Assembly (NCBI GenBank): GCA_003132905.1
Contig: PKZC01000460.1
Span: 1-48,011 of the forward strand
DNA: 48,011 nucleotides
Reading direction: 5' to 3'
Source of the DNA: Bryobacterales bacterium
Lineage (GTDB): Bacteria; Acidobacteriota; Terriglobia; Bryobacterales; Bryobacteraceae
Shown here: one piece after another, positions 31,335 through 40,241 of the stretch
How the letters are laid out: every line of letters starts with the position of its first letter
Position numbering within the stretch: the first letter of the stretch is position 1
Program-made: the position numbers and the translations under genes
Notes under the pieces: generated by a model
What the model was told of the DNA's origin: nothing
What the model saw: the letters and a program-made list of their open reading frames with translations, nothing else
Database searches by the model: none

Positions 31335-32834
31335 ATGAAAAAAACGGACTATCAGGCAAGAGTCGCGCACCAGGTGGCACAATACGCGACCGCCGAGATT
31401 CACCAGGTCACGCCAATCTACGACTATTGGTCCGATACCCACCTTCGGCCGAGGCTGAATTCCGTCCTGGGCGTGGATACCATCCCGGGCTTCTACGTCG
31501 ACCACATCCGGCAGCGTGTGGCGTCTAACGCCGATCCCCAGCCACGCATCCTAAGTATTGGCGCCGGCGACGCGGAGCTCGAAGTTCAGATTGCCCAGCA
31601 GTTGGTTGAGGGCGGCCTGCGAACATTTCGGCTGGAAGGCCTGGAGCTATCGCCCATATTGATTGACCGGGCGAACCAGCGGATCGCGGAGGCAGGACTG
31701 GCTGGGTACGTCACCGTTATTCCGTGCGATCTGAATTCGTGGTCTCAGCCCGAATCTTCCGGCTCTCCTTATGCCGCCGTGCTCGCCAATCACATCCTCC
31801 ATCATGTGGTGGAACTGGAAGCTCTGTTCGCTACAGTGGCCCTGGCCATCGGAGATACCGGCGTATTTCTGACGGCCGATATGATTGGGCGGAACGGGCA
31901 TATGCGATGGCCCGAGGCGCTCACGTTGGTGCAGGCCTTGTGGGACACGCTTCCCGACGAGCTCAAGTACAATCGCGTGTTTCTGGAAACTGATTTTGAT
32001 TTCAGGAACTGGGATTGCCTCTGCCACGGCGGCTTTGAAGGTATCCGGTCGCAGGACATTCTGCCGCTTCTTGTGGAGCGTTTTCACTTCGAGAAGTTTC
32101 TCGGATTCGGTGGCGTAATTGAAGTCTTTTGCGATCGCTGCTATGGCCCCAATTTCGACCGCACCATTCCGGCGCATACCCGGTTTATCGATTCGGTGGA
32201 GCAGTTGAACTCCCTGCTGCTGCAGCTTGGAGTGGTCAAGCCCACCATGATGTTCGCCGTCATGTCGAACCGCCAGGCGGCTTCACCCAGGTTTTGGAAA
32301 AACCTGAGCCCTCAGTTCTCTGTGCGAGACCCGGGCGACCTGGATCTTTCGCCCCATCGGCAAAAGTCGCAAGCGCTGGCCAATGCCCGCAAGCCCGATA
32401 TCCTTACATTTCGTAAGGGCGGTGAGGGCGAGCGCGCCCTTCGCTCCGGATGGTCTTACCCCGAAGATTGGGGAACCTGGATGCAGGGCCCGGAAGCCAC
32501 TGTCGAAATCGCACTCCCGGCCAATGACAAGGTCGATCTGAACAATGCCAAGGCCGATCTGAAGTTGATACTCACCATGCGCGCGTCGGCATTCGTCCCC
32601 CGACGGCTCTATTCCCGGTCATTCAGCTTCACCGTGGGGGGCGTCGTGATCGGACGCGTCACCTTTTTCCAAGGCGAGAAGAACCCCAGGAGAATCACGC
32701 TCGAGATGGACGCACCCGCTAGCGACACGATTCTGCTGAGAATCGAAGCGCACGAACAGGCGTCGCCGGCCGACGACGGATCCGCCGATCACCGCCCGTT
32801 AGGGCTTTTTCTGATCGATCTTGCGATTGGCTGA
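31335..32834 (+). CDS. SAM-dependent methyltransferase with a C-terminal beta-rich domain
   Basis: This 499-residue protein starts at the ATG before KKTDYQARVAH; an upstream TTG at 31317 is open but has no better signal. Residues 70-240 form a class I methyltransferase (ILSIGAGDAELEVQIAQQL motif I, LEGLELSPILIDRA, VLANHILHHVVELEALFA). Residues 355-499 form a beta-rich module with RSGWSYPEDWGTWMQG-EATVEIALP, a pattern I associate with C-terminal domains of bacterial mannosyltransferases and exopolysaccharide enzymes. The combination could methylate a glycan or lipid head group, but the substrate is unknown. The final TGA abuts the stop of the convergent sigma-54 activator gene with no spacer. 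Confidence 0.82.
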   Translation: MKKTDYQARVAHQVAQYATAEIHQVTPIYDYWSDTHLRPRLNSVLGVDTIPGFYVDHIRQRVASNADPQPRILSIGAGDAELEVQIAQQLVEGGLRTFRLEGLELSPILIDRANQRIAEAGLAGYVTVIPCDLNSWSQPESSGSPYAAVLANHILHHVVELEALFATVALAIGDTGVFLTADMIGRNGHMRWPEALTLVQALWDTLPDELKYNRVFLETDFDFRNWDCLCHGGFEGIRSQDILPLLVERFHFEKFLGFGGVIEVFCDRCYGPNFDRTIPAHTRFIDSVEQLNSLLLQLGVVKPTMMFAVMSNRQAASPRFWKNLSPQFSVRDPGDLDLSPHRQKSQALANARKPDILTFRKGGEGERALRSGWSYPEDWGTWMQGPEATVEIALPANDKVDLNNAKADLKLILTMRASAFVPRRLYSRSFSFTVGGVVIGRVTFFQGEKNPRRITLEMDAPASDTILLRIEAHEQASPADDGSADHRPLGLFLIDLAIG

Positions 32835-34943
32835 TTAACGCAGGATTCCGAGCTTCTTCATCTTGGATTGCAATGTGGTGCGTTTCATCCCCAGGCGTGC
32901 CGCGGCTCCGCTGGGTCCGCCCACCACGCCGCTGGTTTGCTCCAGCACGCGGCGGATGTGATCGCGTTCGGCATCTTCGAGCGTGACCAGCGGGGCATGG
33001 TCCGGCGCAGCGCGCAATTCCGCCAGCGGGATTTCGAGACTTGTACCACGCGTCAGTATCACCGCACGTTCGATCAGATTCTCCAGCTCGCGGACATTGC
33101 CGGGCCAAGCATAGTTGGTCAAAGCGTCCATGGCCGCCGAAGGGATGGTATCGATGCGGCGGTTCATGCGCCGCGCGTACTTCTGGGTGAAATAGCGGAC
33201 CAGCTTGGGAATGTCGGCGGTGCGCTCCCGCAACGGCGGCACGGAAAGCGGAAAAACATTCAGGCGATAGTAAAGGTCGCTGCGGAACTCGCGATCTGCG
33301 ATCATCTGCGCCAAATCCCGATTAGTGGCCGCCACCAGCCGGACATCCACTTTAATAGTACGGACACCGCCTAAGCGCTCGAACTCGTGCTCCTGAAGCG
33401 CGCGCAGAAGCTTGGGCTGCAGTTCCAGCGGGATATCGCCCACTTCATCCAGGAACAGCGTTCCCTTATTGGCCAGCTCGAACCGGCCGACTTTTTGGGC
33501 AATGGCGCCGGTAAACGCGCCTTTCTCGTGGCCGAACAGCTCGCTCTCGAGTAGACCGGTGGGAATGGCCGCACAGTTCAGTTTCACAAAGGTGCGCTCG
33601 CGGCGTCCGCTGAGATCGTGAATCGCGCGGGCGATCAATTCCTTGCCGGTGCCGGTCTCGCCGAGAATCAAGACCGATGCGTCAGTGGGCGCAACGATGG
33701 CCAATTGATCCAGCACTTTGCGAAAAGCCGGATCGTCGCCGATGATCTCGCCGAAATTCTGCTCGGTACGAATTTCGTCTTCCAGGTACAGCTTCTCTTC
33801 GGCCAGTTGGTCTTTGAGTTGGGCGATCTCCTGAAAAGCCGTGGCGTTTTCGATTGCAATGGCCGCTTGGGAGGCCACTTGGCTCAAAAAGTCGACGTCC
33901 GAGGGGGCAAAGGCATTTTCTTTCATGCTGCCCACGTTCAGGGTTCCCAGCACCCGGTTGCGAGTGATCAAAGGAATACAGCAGAGCGACCGGAGGCCCG
34001 CTTGCGCTAAACGCTGCGCCAGCGGCGATTTGAATCCGGCCAATTCGCGCGCATCCAGCACCGCCGGACGCCGCGTTTCCACGGCCCGGCCCGCGGGGGT
34101 TTCTTCGAGCGCCGCCGTGGCCCCTTGCGGAATGATAGCGGGATTGCCCTCAAATACCAGCGCATGGTTTTTCAGAACGCCGCCGCTTTTATCGAGCAGC
34201 GCCAGGCTGGAATATTCGCTCGGCATCACGCGCCGCAGGCAAGCGGTTATGCTCGGGAACAGCTCGCGAATGTCCAGCTCCGAAACCAGCACGTTGGTGA
34301 TTTCGAGCAGCACCTGCAGGCGGTCCCGTTCGCGCGCCAGTTGCCGCTGATACTTCTCAGCTTTCTCGAAATTCAGCGTGTTGTCGACGGCCACCGCCAC
34401 TTGCGCCGAGACCTGGCGCATAAATTCCAATTGCGATTCCAGCGGGCCACCCGAAGCGAATCCAAACATCAGGGCGCCCAAACGGTGCTGCGCTGTGGTG
34501 AGCGGCAGCCAGGCGGAACTGAGCACGCGGTTGCGCTTCAACAGAGCCATGATCTTCGGCCAGCGGGTCTCTGCGTCTACGTCGGGGATCACCAGGGTTT
34601 CCTGGTGCAGATATACCCAGCCGGAGGGCGAATCCTCCAGCGGGAACTCCAACTCGGGCACGTCGGGTTCCGCACCGGTTGTGCTTTCCAGGATGTGCAG
34701 CCGCATGCTATTGGTGGCCGGATCGGACAGCACCAGGTTGAGGAAATCAAAAGGAACGATGGCGCGCAGACGGACAGCCAGATCGCGGAACAGACCGTTC
34801 AGGTCGCGATGCTGCAATATGGCTTGGGAAACATCCAGGAGCGATTGGTGGGTAGCGCTTTGGACGCCAGCGTTTTCCACTCCGGCGTCTTGCATTCCGA
34901 CCTTGGGCTCTGAGATGCCGCTTTGTTCGGATCTCGCGAGCAT
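32835..34943 (-). CDS. GAF-GAF sigma-54-dependent transcriptional activator
   Basis: The protein has 702 residues. Two GAF domains (about 35-190 and 215-375, with a coiled linker [18 protein letters not shown]) precede an AAA+ domain (about 400-635) with Walker A GETGTGKE, the sigma-54-contacting GAFTGA loop, Walker [12 protein letters not shown] and a TNRDL sensor. The C-terminal Fis-type HTH (about 655-702, [21 protein letters not shown]) binds enhancer DNA. The layout is that of FhlA/NorR/HyfR-type one-component activators that respond to a small molecule; the ligand is unknown. No sigma-54 (-24/-12) promoter was convincingly seen in the window. It starts 60 bp after the Roadblock gene stop. 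Confidence 0.95.
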   Translation of the reverse strand: MLARSEQSGISEPKVGMQDAGVENAGVQSATHQSLLDVSQAILQHRDLNGLFRDLAVRLRAIVPFDFLNLVLSDPATNSMRLHILESTTGAEPDVPELEFPLEDSPSGWVYLHQETLVIPDVDAETRWPKIMALLKRNRVLSSAWLPLTTAQHRLGALMFGFASGGPLESQLEFMRQVSAQVAVAVDNTLNFEKAEKYQRQLARERDRLQVLLEITNVLVSELDIRELFPSITACLRRVMPSEYSSLALLDKSGGVLKNHALVFEGNPAIIPQGATAALEETPAGRAVETRRPAVLDARELAGFKSPLAQRLAQAGLRSLCCIPLITRNRVLGTLNVGSMKENAFAPSDVDFLSQVASQAAIAIENATAFQEIAQLKDQLAEEKLYLEDEIRTEQNFGEIIGDDPAFRKVLDQLAIVAPTDASVLILGETGTGKELIARAIHDLSGRRERTFVKLNCAAIPTGLLESELFGHEKGAFTGAIAQKVGRFELANKGTLFLDEVGDIPLELQPKLLRALQEHEFERLGGVRTIKVDVRLVAATNRDLAQMIADREFRSDLYYRLNVFPLSVPPLRERTADIPKLVRYFTQKYARRMNRRIDTIPSAAMDALTNYAWPGNVRELENLIERAVILTRGTSLEIPLAELRAAPDHAPLVTLEDAERDHIRRVLEQTSGVVGGPSGAAARLGMKRTTLQSKMKKLGILR

Positions 34944-35003
34944 TTTTGATGGGCCTGAAAACCAGTATACCCATCAAAGGTGGACGGAAGGCCGAGCTAG
35001 GTT

Positions 35004-35372
35004 TTAGAACAGCTCGCCGATTTCTTTGGCGATGCCGCGAGCTTCGAGATGAATAAGACCGGCGTTGGAACCCATGGGCCCGATCACGGCCAGCACGGCC
35101 TTGGGACCAGCGGAATAGACGAACAGTACTCCGTCATCGCCGCGGATACTGACCTCGGAAAGTCCGCCAGTGGCCATACTTTCGCTGATACGGCGGCCGA
35201 GACTGGACGCCGCGGCAGCCATCGCAGCCACGCGGTTGGGATCTGTACCATTAGACAATGAGTGCGCTACGGGCAGCCCCTCGGTGGACGCCAGCAATAC
35301 ACCGCGCAGCTCCGGGATCGCGTTGCGAAGCGCCTCCAGATGATTCTTCAAAGCTTCGTGTTTCACCATCAT
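35004..35372 (-). CDS. Roadblock/LC7 (MglB-like) domain protein
   Basis: This 122-residue protein is a single Roadblock/LC7 domain (LEALRNAIPELRGVLLASTEGLPVAHSL, ASSLGRRISESMATGGLSEVSIRGDDG, GLIHLEARGIAKEI). Bacterial members such as MglB regulate small Ras-like GTPases of the MglA type and polarity. No MglA-type GTPase is encoded here. An AGGAG element before ATGATG gives a clear start. It lies upstream of the sigma-54 activator on the same strand, so the two may be one transcriptional unit. The roles of the domain in signalling without its GTPase are not established. Confidence 0.9.
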   Translation of the reverse strand: MMVKHEALKNHLEALRNAIPELRGVLLASTEGLPVAHSLSNGTDPNRVAAMAAAASSLGRRISESMATGGLSEVSIRGDDGVLFVYSAGPKAVLAVIGPMGSNAGLIHLEARGIAKEIGELF

Positions 35373-35702
35373 CGTCTCCTGGGGTTCCTCTCGGCGCGCC
35401 CACGTCTGGGTGGGAGGCCGGCGCAGCCCGCGCTAATAGTAATATCGTTTGGATAAGGCTCCGACTTTAGGGAATCCTACGGACAAACACATTACTTTGG
35501 CGCCTTGCACGCAGACCTTTTCGCTCCGTGGGTACCAGAGCGGTTAAACGTTGTTGTGCCAAGCCTAGCCTGTAGCAAATGCTCATGCTTTCACCCCAGG
35601 GAGTAGGGCGACGGCCTGAGAAAGGCTTGATAAGTGCTTTACCGTATAGAAACACCCTCGGGAGGTATTCACTTATCGCCTAGAAGAGCCGATTACTTCC
35701 TC
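35373..35702. other. Unassigned 330-bp intergenic leader
   Basis: No gene with a credible ribosome-binding site is seen. It contains the start region of the Roadblock gene (minus strand) and the upstream region of the zinc-finger protein gene (plus strand). TTGATA (35627) and TATAGA (35645) are promoter-like but only 12 bp apart. TACC/GGTA arms flank CCTCGGGAGG-type sequence near 35641-35668. I cannot match it to a riboswitch or tRNA. The upstream GTG at 35634 would extend the next gene by 23 codons. Confidence 0.4.
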
Positions 35703-38201
35703 ATGCGATGCCTGTACTGCGGCAAGGAGCTGGCGCTGCTGAAAAGACTCCGGGGAGGCGGCGACTTTTGCTCCGATGCCCACAAGCAAAGCTACCAGGA
35801 AGAATACAACCGGCTAGCGCTCAGCCGCCTGCTTCAGGCTCAAAAGAAAGGGAAACAGACCGGAAGCTCGCCCGCCGAGAATGCGCCCTCACCGCCCAAT
35901 GCGTCCATTGCCCTAGAAGAGCCGGTAGCACTAGAGGAGCCGGTCGCAGAGGAAGCAAAGCTTGATAACACTACAGTAACTGCTTCCGCCACTCCGGTAC
36001 TCAAAATAGCCCCAGCGGAAGTAATGCCTCAGGCGGCTATTGAGTCCTCCGGCGAGGAGGAAACGCCTCCCAGTACGGAGCCTGAGCCTGTGGGATCGGC
36101 CGGTTTTTTGTTGGAAAGCCCGTCAATGGCATCGGGTCCAGACTTAGCGCCCTGTCTGGAGGCCTGGCAGGAGCTTTCGCCCGGACCGGCCATGTCCGAA
36201 TGGCAAATTCAGAGTGCATCTTTCGGCTTGGCCTCCGGCAACTTGTTGTCGCTCGATTTGCGGCCCCAGGCAAGTGTGCACGAACAGCGTGCCGCTCCCA
36301 CAGACCCGGCGCCTCAGGCGTTCGCCGGAGCGCCACCCGATCCTCCCGTAGCACCCATGGCGCGTGCACCAAAGACCTCAAACAGCAATCGATTCCCCGC
36401 CGGCAGTGTAATCGCGATCCAGATTGCGCCCAGCGCCAGCGTCTTGACTGCCGATCAAAGCTTAGCGCAAGCCTTGGGTTATGAGAGCACGGTCCTGTTC
36501 GATGATTCCGAATTGCTGCAACTATCGTCCACTGCGATAGATTTCCCGGCCGAAGACGCGGATGCGGTGGTGCTGGCCCACAGCACTTCTAAGAATTCCG
36601 TGCTTGAACTTACCCCTGCGGAAACGAAACAGGAGACGCCAGGAGGAGACAGCCCACGGGCGTCGCTGGAAGCGCTCTCCCGTCTGCACCAGGAGCTGGT
36701 GGAACAGGAAGCCGCGCGGGTGGAAGAGAAACCGCCAGAGCCTAAAGAAGTACCGGTCGAAGTGGTCCGAGTGGTATCCGTTATGGTGGCCCCGCCGCAG
36801 ACCGTACCGGAAGAAGTGGCCTCCGCCGCGTCAGCCACGGTGGAAATTGCCGTCGAGCAGCCCGAACCGGCAGCGCCGAAGCCACAACTGGCCAGCGATT
36901 TGTTCGAGCTCTCGATCAAGACCTTTCCGCCGGCCAAAGCGGCGCTCATTGCGGGCGAAGCATTTCCCAGCCATAACGCTCCCCTGTTGCCGCACCTGAA
37001 GTCTCTGCCTCTGAGGCCGAAGATTGCGCTGGCTCCCGATTACGTGCCCCCCGGAAAGATTCCCGCAGTCGCTCCAGCGACGATGGCGGGGCGTACGCAA
37101 AGTCCTTCGAAACCAGCGCCAGTCAGCAAGCCGGCCGCTCGTCTCACCCAGCCGAAACAACCGGCGCCAGCGGTCAAGCCAGTGCAAACAGCCGCGAAGG
37201 CGGCAGCTCCTAAAGCGGAGACCGTGAGACCCTTGGCGAAAGCAGTGGCATCGCAGGCGGCGCCAGTTCAAGAAGCCACTCCAAACGCGCCACCCACAGA
37301 CAAACAGCCCGCCTCGAAACCGGCATCCGTCGCGAATCAGACGAAGCCCGCGGCCGATGAACCAAAACCTTCGGCCGATCAAACCAAGCCTCAGGCAGAT
37401 CAACCCAAGCCTCCGGCAGATCAAACAAAGCGTGCAGCCGACCCGCCAAAACCTGCGGCGAATCAAACTAAGCCGACCGAGCAAGCCAAGAAAGATGACC
37501 AAGCCAAGAAAGATAATGTGCCCAGTTTTGGCACAGCGGAATCGGCCAACATTCCCTGGCTCGGTTCGCTCAAGGTAAAGCTGGGGATCGCGATCCTGCT
37601 GCTGGTGATCGCGTGCGCGTATTTCCTGGGCTGGGGCGGCAAGTCTCGCAAAACGGGCGGTTCAAACTCCGCAGTCTCGGCCGATGGCTCCGGTCCTAGC
37701 ATCATCATGGGCGAAGGAGGCTGGGTGGAGGGCTGGGGCGGCGATCCCAATGGCATGCACGCCGGCCGGCAAATCACCATCTACCGTCCCTCGCTCAAGC
37801 TGTCCGATTACCGGCTTGAGTTTCAGGGAAGCATCGACACCAAGAGCGTGGGATGGGTTTTCCGCGCCGCGGACCCGGAGAACTATTACGCTATGAAGCT
37901 GATGACGGTCTCTTCCGGGCTGTCTCCCAAGGTAGCGCTGTTCAAATATCTGGTAGTGAACGGAAGACAGACGCAAGTGGGGCGCGTGCCGATCGATTTG
38001 ACGGTGAACGCGGACACGGTCTTCGATGTTCGCCTGGACGTGCGCGGTCCGCAGTTCACCACATTTATCCAGGGGCAGCAGGTTGACGGTTGGACGGACG
38101 ACCAGTTGAAGGTGGGAGGCGCTGGCTTCCTCAACGAGCGCGAAGAGCGTGGAAAAGTGAAATCGGTGTCGATCCGCTATTTGAGCGGTACCGGGAAGTA
38201 A
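35703..38201 (+). CDS. Zinc-finger, disordered, single-pass membrane protein with C-terminal jelly-roll domain
   Basis: The protein has 832 residues from the ATG before RCLYCGKELALLKRL; GTG 35634 is an alternative start. Residues 1-50 form a short zinc-finger-like knot (CLYCGKE...GGDFCSDAHKQSYQ, ligands C3, C6, C, H). About 570 residues of proline/alanine/glutamate-rich low-complexity follow, including seven KPxADQx-like heptads near 547-595. One membrane helix (LGIAILLLVIACAYFLGW, about 625-643) leads to a C-terminal LamG/concanavalin-like beta domain (GWVFRAADPENYYAMKLM). So a cytosolic zinc finger joins an external beta-sandwich through a long tether. Function is unknown. The adjacent TPR gene starts 25 bp downstream and is probably co-transcribed. 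Confidence 0.75.
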   Translation: MRCLYCGKELALLKRLRGGGDFCSDAHKQSYQEEYNRLALSRLLQAQKKGKQTGSSPAENAPSPPNASIALEEPVALEEPVAEEAKLDNTTVTASATPVLKIAPAEVMPQAAIESSGEEETPPSTEPEPVGSAGFLLESPSMASGPDLAPCLEAWQELSPGPAMSEWQIQSASFGLASGNLLSLDLRPQASVHEQRAAPTDPAPQAFAGAPPDPPVAPMARAPKTSNSNRFPAGSVIAIQIAPSASVLTADQSLAQALGYESTVLFDDSELLQLSSTAIDFPAEDADAVVLAHSTSKNSVLELTPAETKQETPGGDSPRASLEALSRLHQELVEQEAARVEEKPPEPKEVPVEVVRVVSVMVAPPQTVPEEVASAASATVEIAVEQPEPAAPKPQLASDLFELSIKTFPPAKAALIAGEAFPSHNAPLLPHLKSLPLRPKIALAPDYVPPGKIPAVAPATMAGRTQSPSKPAPVSKPAARLTQPKQPAPAVKPVQTAAKAAAPKAETVRPLAKAVASQAAPVQEATPNAPPTDKQPASKPASVANQTKPAADEPKPSADQTKPQADQPKPPADQTKRAADPPKPAANQTKPTEQAKKDDQAKKDNVPSFGTAESANIPWLGSLKVKLGIAILLLVIACAYFLGWGGKSRKTGGSNSAVSADGSGPSIIMGEGGWVEGWGGDPNGMHAGRQITIYRPSLKLSDYRLEFQGSIDTKSVGWVFRAADPENYYAMKLMTVSSGLSPKVALFKYLVVNGRQTQVGRVPIDLTVNADTVFDVRLDVRGPQFTTFIQGQQVDGWTDDQLKVGGAGFLNEREERGKVKSVSIRYLSGTGK
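37344..37490 (+). repeat. Seven 21-bp repeats encoding KPxADQx-like heptads
   Basis: Seven consecutive 7-codon units inside the disordered tether begin with K followed usually by P, with variants KPAADEP, KPSADQT, KPQADQP, KPPADQT, KRAADPP, KPAANQT and KPTEQAK. Drift between units is modest. A basic KKDDQAKKDN stretch follows before the membrane helix. Confidence 0.8.
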
Positions 38202-38226
38202 CGGTCCAGTAATAGAAGAAGGGTTC

Positions 38227-39879
38227 ATGGAACAGACAAACGATCAATGGCTTTGGTTTGTTGATGACGAACTGGTAGAGGCTCTGGCGCGCACCGACGT
38301 TCTGGACGCGGCGAGTCAAAAGCGTCCGGTACAATCGTCGACGCTCGCCAAAGTGCTGGCTCTGAACATGGACGGTAAGACCGAGCAGGCTTTGCGCGAG
38401 ATCCGGGAAGCCATCGATGGCGGGGAAAACCTGCCCGAGCTGGTCTGGACCAAGGCGCACCTGGAGTTTCAGCTGGGCCATTTCGAAAATGCGCTGGAGG
38501 ATTATCACAAGGTTCTCGAAACGCAGCCCAACCACAAGGCAGCCCGCTACAATGCGGCCCTGTGCCTGGAAAAGTTGAAGCGGTATGACGAAGCTGCCGT
38601 GGCGTTCCGCAAAGCCGCCGATCTCGATCCGAAACTCGGGGAAGCGATCCTGGGCGTGGGTGTCGCCGAGTTGCATCGCAACAAACCCGAAGCGGCGCTA
38701 GCTGCCTTTGAAGAATGCCTGAAGGCGCAACCGGACAACACTGGTGCCCTATACGGAAGAGCGGTCACCTTGCATCTCCTCGGACGGAATGACGAGGCCA
38801 TGGAGTCTTACCATAAGCTGCTGCCGAATAACTCCGCCGATGCCGAACTGGTCACCAACGTGATCCGGCTCGCTTTGGAGCGAAAAGAATACGACAAGGT
38901 CCGCGAATACTCGGAAAAGTTGCTCAAACTGCGCCCCAACGCTCAAGCCGGGCTTTCCGGGATGATCGCGGCGGCGATGGCGCGCGGCGACTATAAGTCG
39001 GCGGCCCAACTCGGCGCGCAATTGGTGAAGACCGCTTCCAGTTCCTTTGAGGCCTGGTTCAACCTGGGCGTCGCCTACCAAAAGACCAATCGTTTGGAGC
39101 AGGCCGGGCAGGCATATGCCGAGGCATTGAAGCTCAAGCCAGATAGCGCGCTAGCCTATGCGAATCTGGGGGCTACGCTGCAGGAGCGCGGCGATCAGCC
39201 AGAAGCACGCAAAGCTTACGAGCGCGCATTGCAGCTGGAACCGGAAAATACCACCGCATTGTGGAACCTGGCCATCGTTCAAGAGCGGCTTGGCAATCCG
39301 TCGGAAACCGAAAAGTGTATCGAGAAGCTGGTGGAAGTGGACCCGGAGCGCGAAGAAGCGTGGTTCCGCGTCGGATATTTGCGGCTGCTGCGGGGAGACG
39401 CGGCAGGCAGTATCGAGCCGTTCCGCGTGTGCGTCAGCAAACGATCGGATTGGTTAGAGGCGCTCATGAATCTGGGCGTCGCGCAGCGCCGATTGGACGA
39501 CCTGGAAGCGGCGAAAGCAACCTTCACGCGTGCGGTGGCGCAGCATCCTCAATCCGCCGATGCGTTGCGGGCGCTGGCTGCGGTTGCCGTGGATCAGGGC
39601 GACTACGTGCTGGCTTTGGACGCGGAGGCCAAGCTCGATCAATTAGGCGAGCGCATTCCGGAGCTGAACTACAATATCGGAGTCTTGCTGCAACAGTCTA
39701 ACTTGCAGGAAGACGCGGCGCGTTCCTATCGCCGCGCCACCGATGAAAAGCCGGAATTCGCCGAAGCGCTGCTGAACCTGGGCCATGCGCTGGAAGCGTT
39801 GGGACAAGAAGACGAAGCCCGCGCCTATTGGCAGCAAGCTGTGCATGCCAAGCCTGAGCTGGCGGGAAAGTATTTCTAG
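38227..39879 (+). CDS. Tetratricopeptide repeat protein
   Basis: The protein has 550 residues made of at least ten TPR units, for example AHLEFQLGHFENALEDYHK, AARYNAALCLEKLKRYDEAA, EAWFNLGVAYQKTNRLEQAG, ALAYANLGATLQERGDQPEARK, and EALLNLGHALEALGQEDEARA near the end. TPR solenoids bind peptides and act as scaffolds. There is no signal peptide or membrane helix, so the protein should be cytosolic. The ATG has a GAAGAAGGG element 3 bases upstream. It follows the zinc-finger/TM protein by 25 bp and both are on the same strand, so it may bind that protein's cytosolic tail. That link is an inference. Confidence 0.92.
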   Translation: MEQTNDQWLWFVDDELVEALARTDVLDAASQKRPVQSSTLAKVLALNMDGKTEQALREIREAIDGGENLPELVWTKAHLEFQLGHFENALEDYHKVLETQPNHKAARYNAALCLEKLKRYDEAAVAFRKAADLDPKLGEAILGVGVAELHRNKPEAALAAFEECLKAQPDNTGALYGRAVTLHLLGRNDEAMESYHKLLPNNSADAELVTNVIRLALERKEYDKVREYSEKLLKLRPNAQAGLSGMIAAAMARGDYKSAAQLGAQLVKTASSSFEAWFNLGVAYQKTNRLEQAGQAYAEALKLKPDSALAYANLGATLQERGDQPEARKAYERALQLEPENTTALWNLAIVQERLGNPSETEKCIEKLVEVDPEREEAWFRVGYLRLLRGDAAGSIEPFRVCVSKRSDWLEALMNLGVAQRRLDDLEAAKATFTRAVAQHPQSADALRALAAVAVDQGDYVLALDAEAKLDQLGERIPELNYNIGVLLQQSNLQEDAARSYRRATDEKPEFAEALLNLGHALEALGQEDEARAYWQQAVHAKPELAGKYF

Positions 39880-39887
39880 TCAGAAGC

Positions 39888-39946
39888 CAGAATTCAGGAG
39901 TCAGAATTCAGAATAAGACCCTCGCCACTTGCGGCATTCTGAATTC
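39888..39946. repeat. Second palindromic interspersed repeat (GAATTCAGAAT type)
   Basis: CAGAATTCAG occurs twice (39888-39897 and 39902-39911). GAATTCAGAAT (39904-39914) and ATTCTGAATTC (39936-39946) form perfect 11-bp inverted arms with a 21-nt loop. This is a different family from the repeat at 6212-6285. It lies between the convergent TPR gene and the small membrane protein gene and could fold into a terminator-like hairpin, but has no U-tract. Confidence 0.75.
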
Positions 39947-39968
39947 GGACGCGGTCACGCTGCGTCCT

Positions 39969-40241
39969 CTATTTCGTTTCCAGCCACTTCACGCTTACCG
40001 GCGTCTGCCGCTCGCACTGCATGGTCTCAGTTACCCCCGACACCAGTAACGCACAGGCATTCGACTGCGCGCTCCGCAATGCATGATCCTGCGTGTCGGC
40101 CGACGCGGTCCGGCATTGATTGGCTCCTCGAAAGGCGATGCACACCTCTACGCGATACTTCGCGATGTGCATGCTCGAGTAAACCAGAAACACCAGTATC
40201 ACAACCACGAAAACAATTCCGATCGTGACCGTTTTGCTCAT
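39969..40241 (-). CDS. Small single-pass membrane protein coupled to accA
   Basis: This 90-residue protein has one N-terminal membrane helix (IGIVFVVVILVFLVYSSM, about residues 7-24), so it is a membrane-anchored or secreted small protein. The exposed part holds three cysteines (VCIAFRGANQCRTA, SNACALLVSGVTETMQC), which may form disulfides. The ATG overlaps the accA TGA by 4 bp (ATGA), which argues for a real gene translated with accA. I do not recognise the family. Confidence 0.68.
   Translation of the reverse strand: MSKTVTIGIVFVVVILVFLVYSSMHIAKYRVEVCIAFRGANQCRTASADTQDHALRSAQSNACALLVSGVTETMQCERQTPVSVKWLETK

Noticed and set aside
31147..31338. 63-codon plus-strand frame upstream of the methyltransferase
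   Set aside because: It has a GTG start without a ribosome-binding site and a low-complexity basic product; it more likely reflects open GC-rich sequence.
32868..33374. 168-codon plus-strand frame
   Set aside because: It lies antisense to the AAA/HTH part of the sigma-54 activator, which is clearly the coding strand.
35520..35560. tRNA-like D-loop string (AGAGCGGTTAAAC)
   Set aside because: No TpsiC arm (GTTCGA-type) or acceptor pairing follows at the right spacing, so it is not a tRNA.
36831..37502. 223-codon minus-strand frame
   Set aside because: It is the antisense of the proline/alanine-rich tether, giving a low-complexity G/R/L-rich product with no ribosome-binding site.
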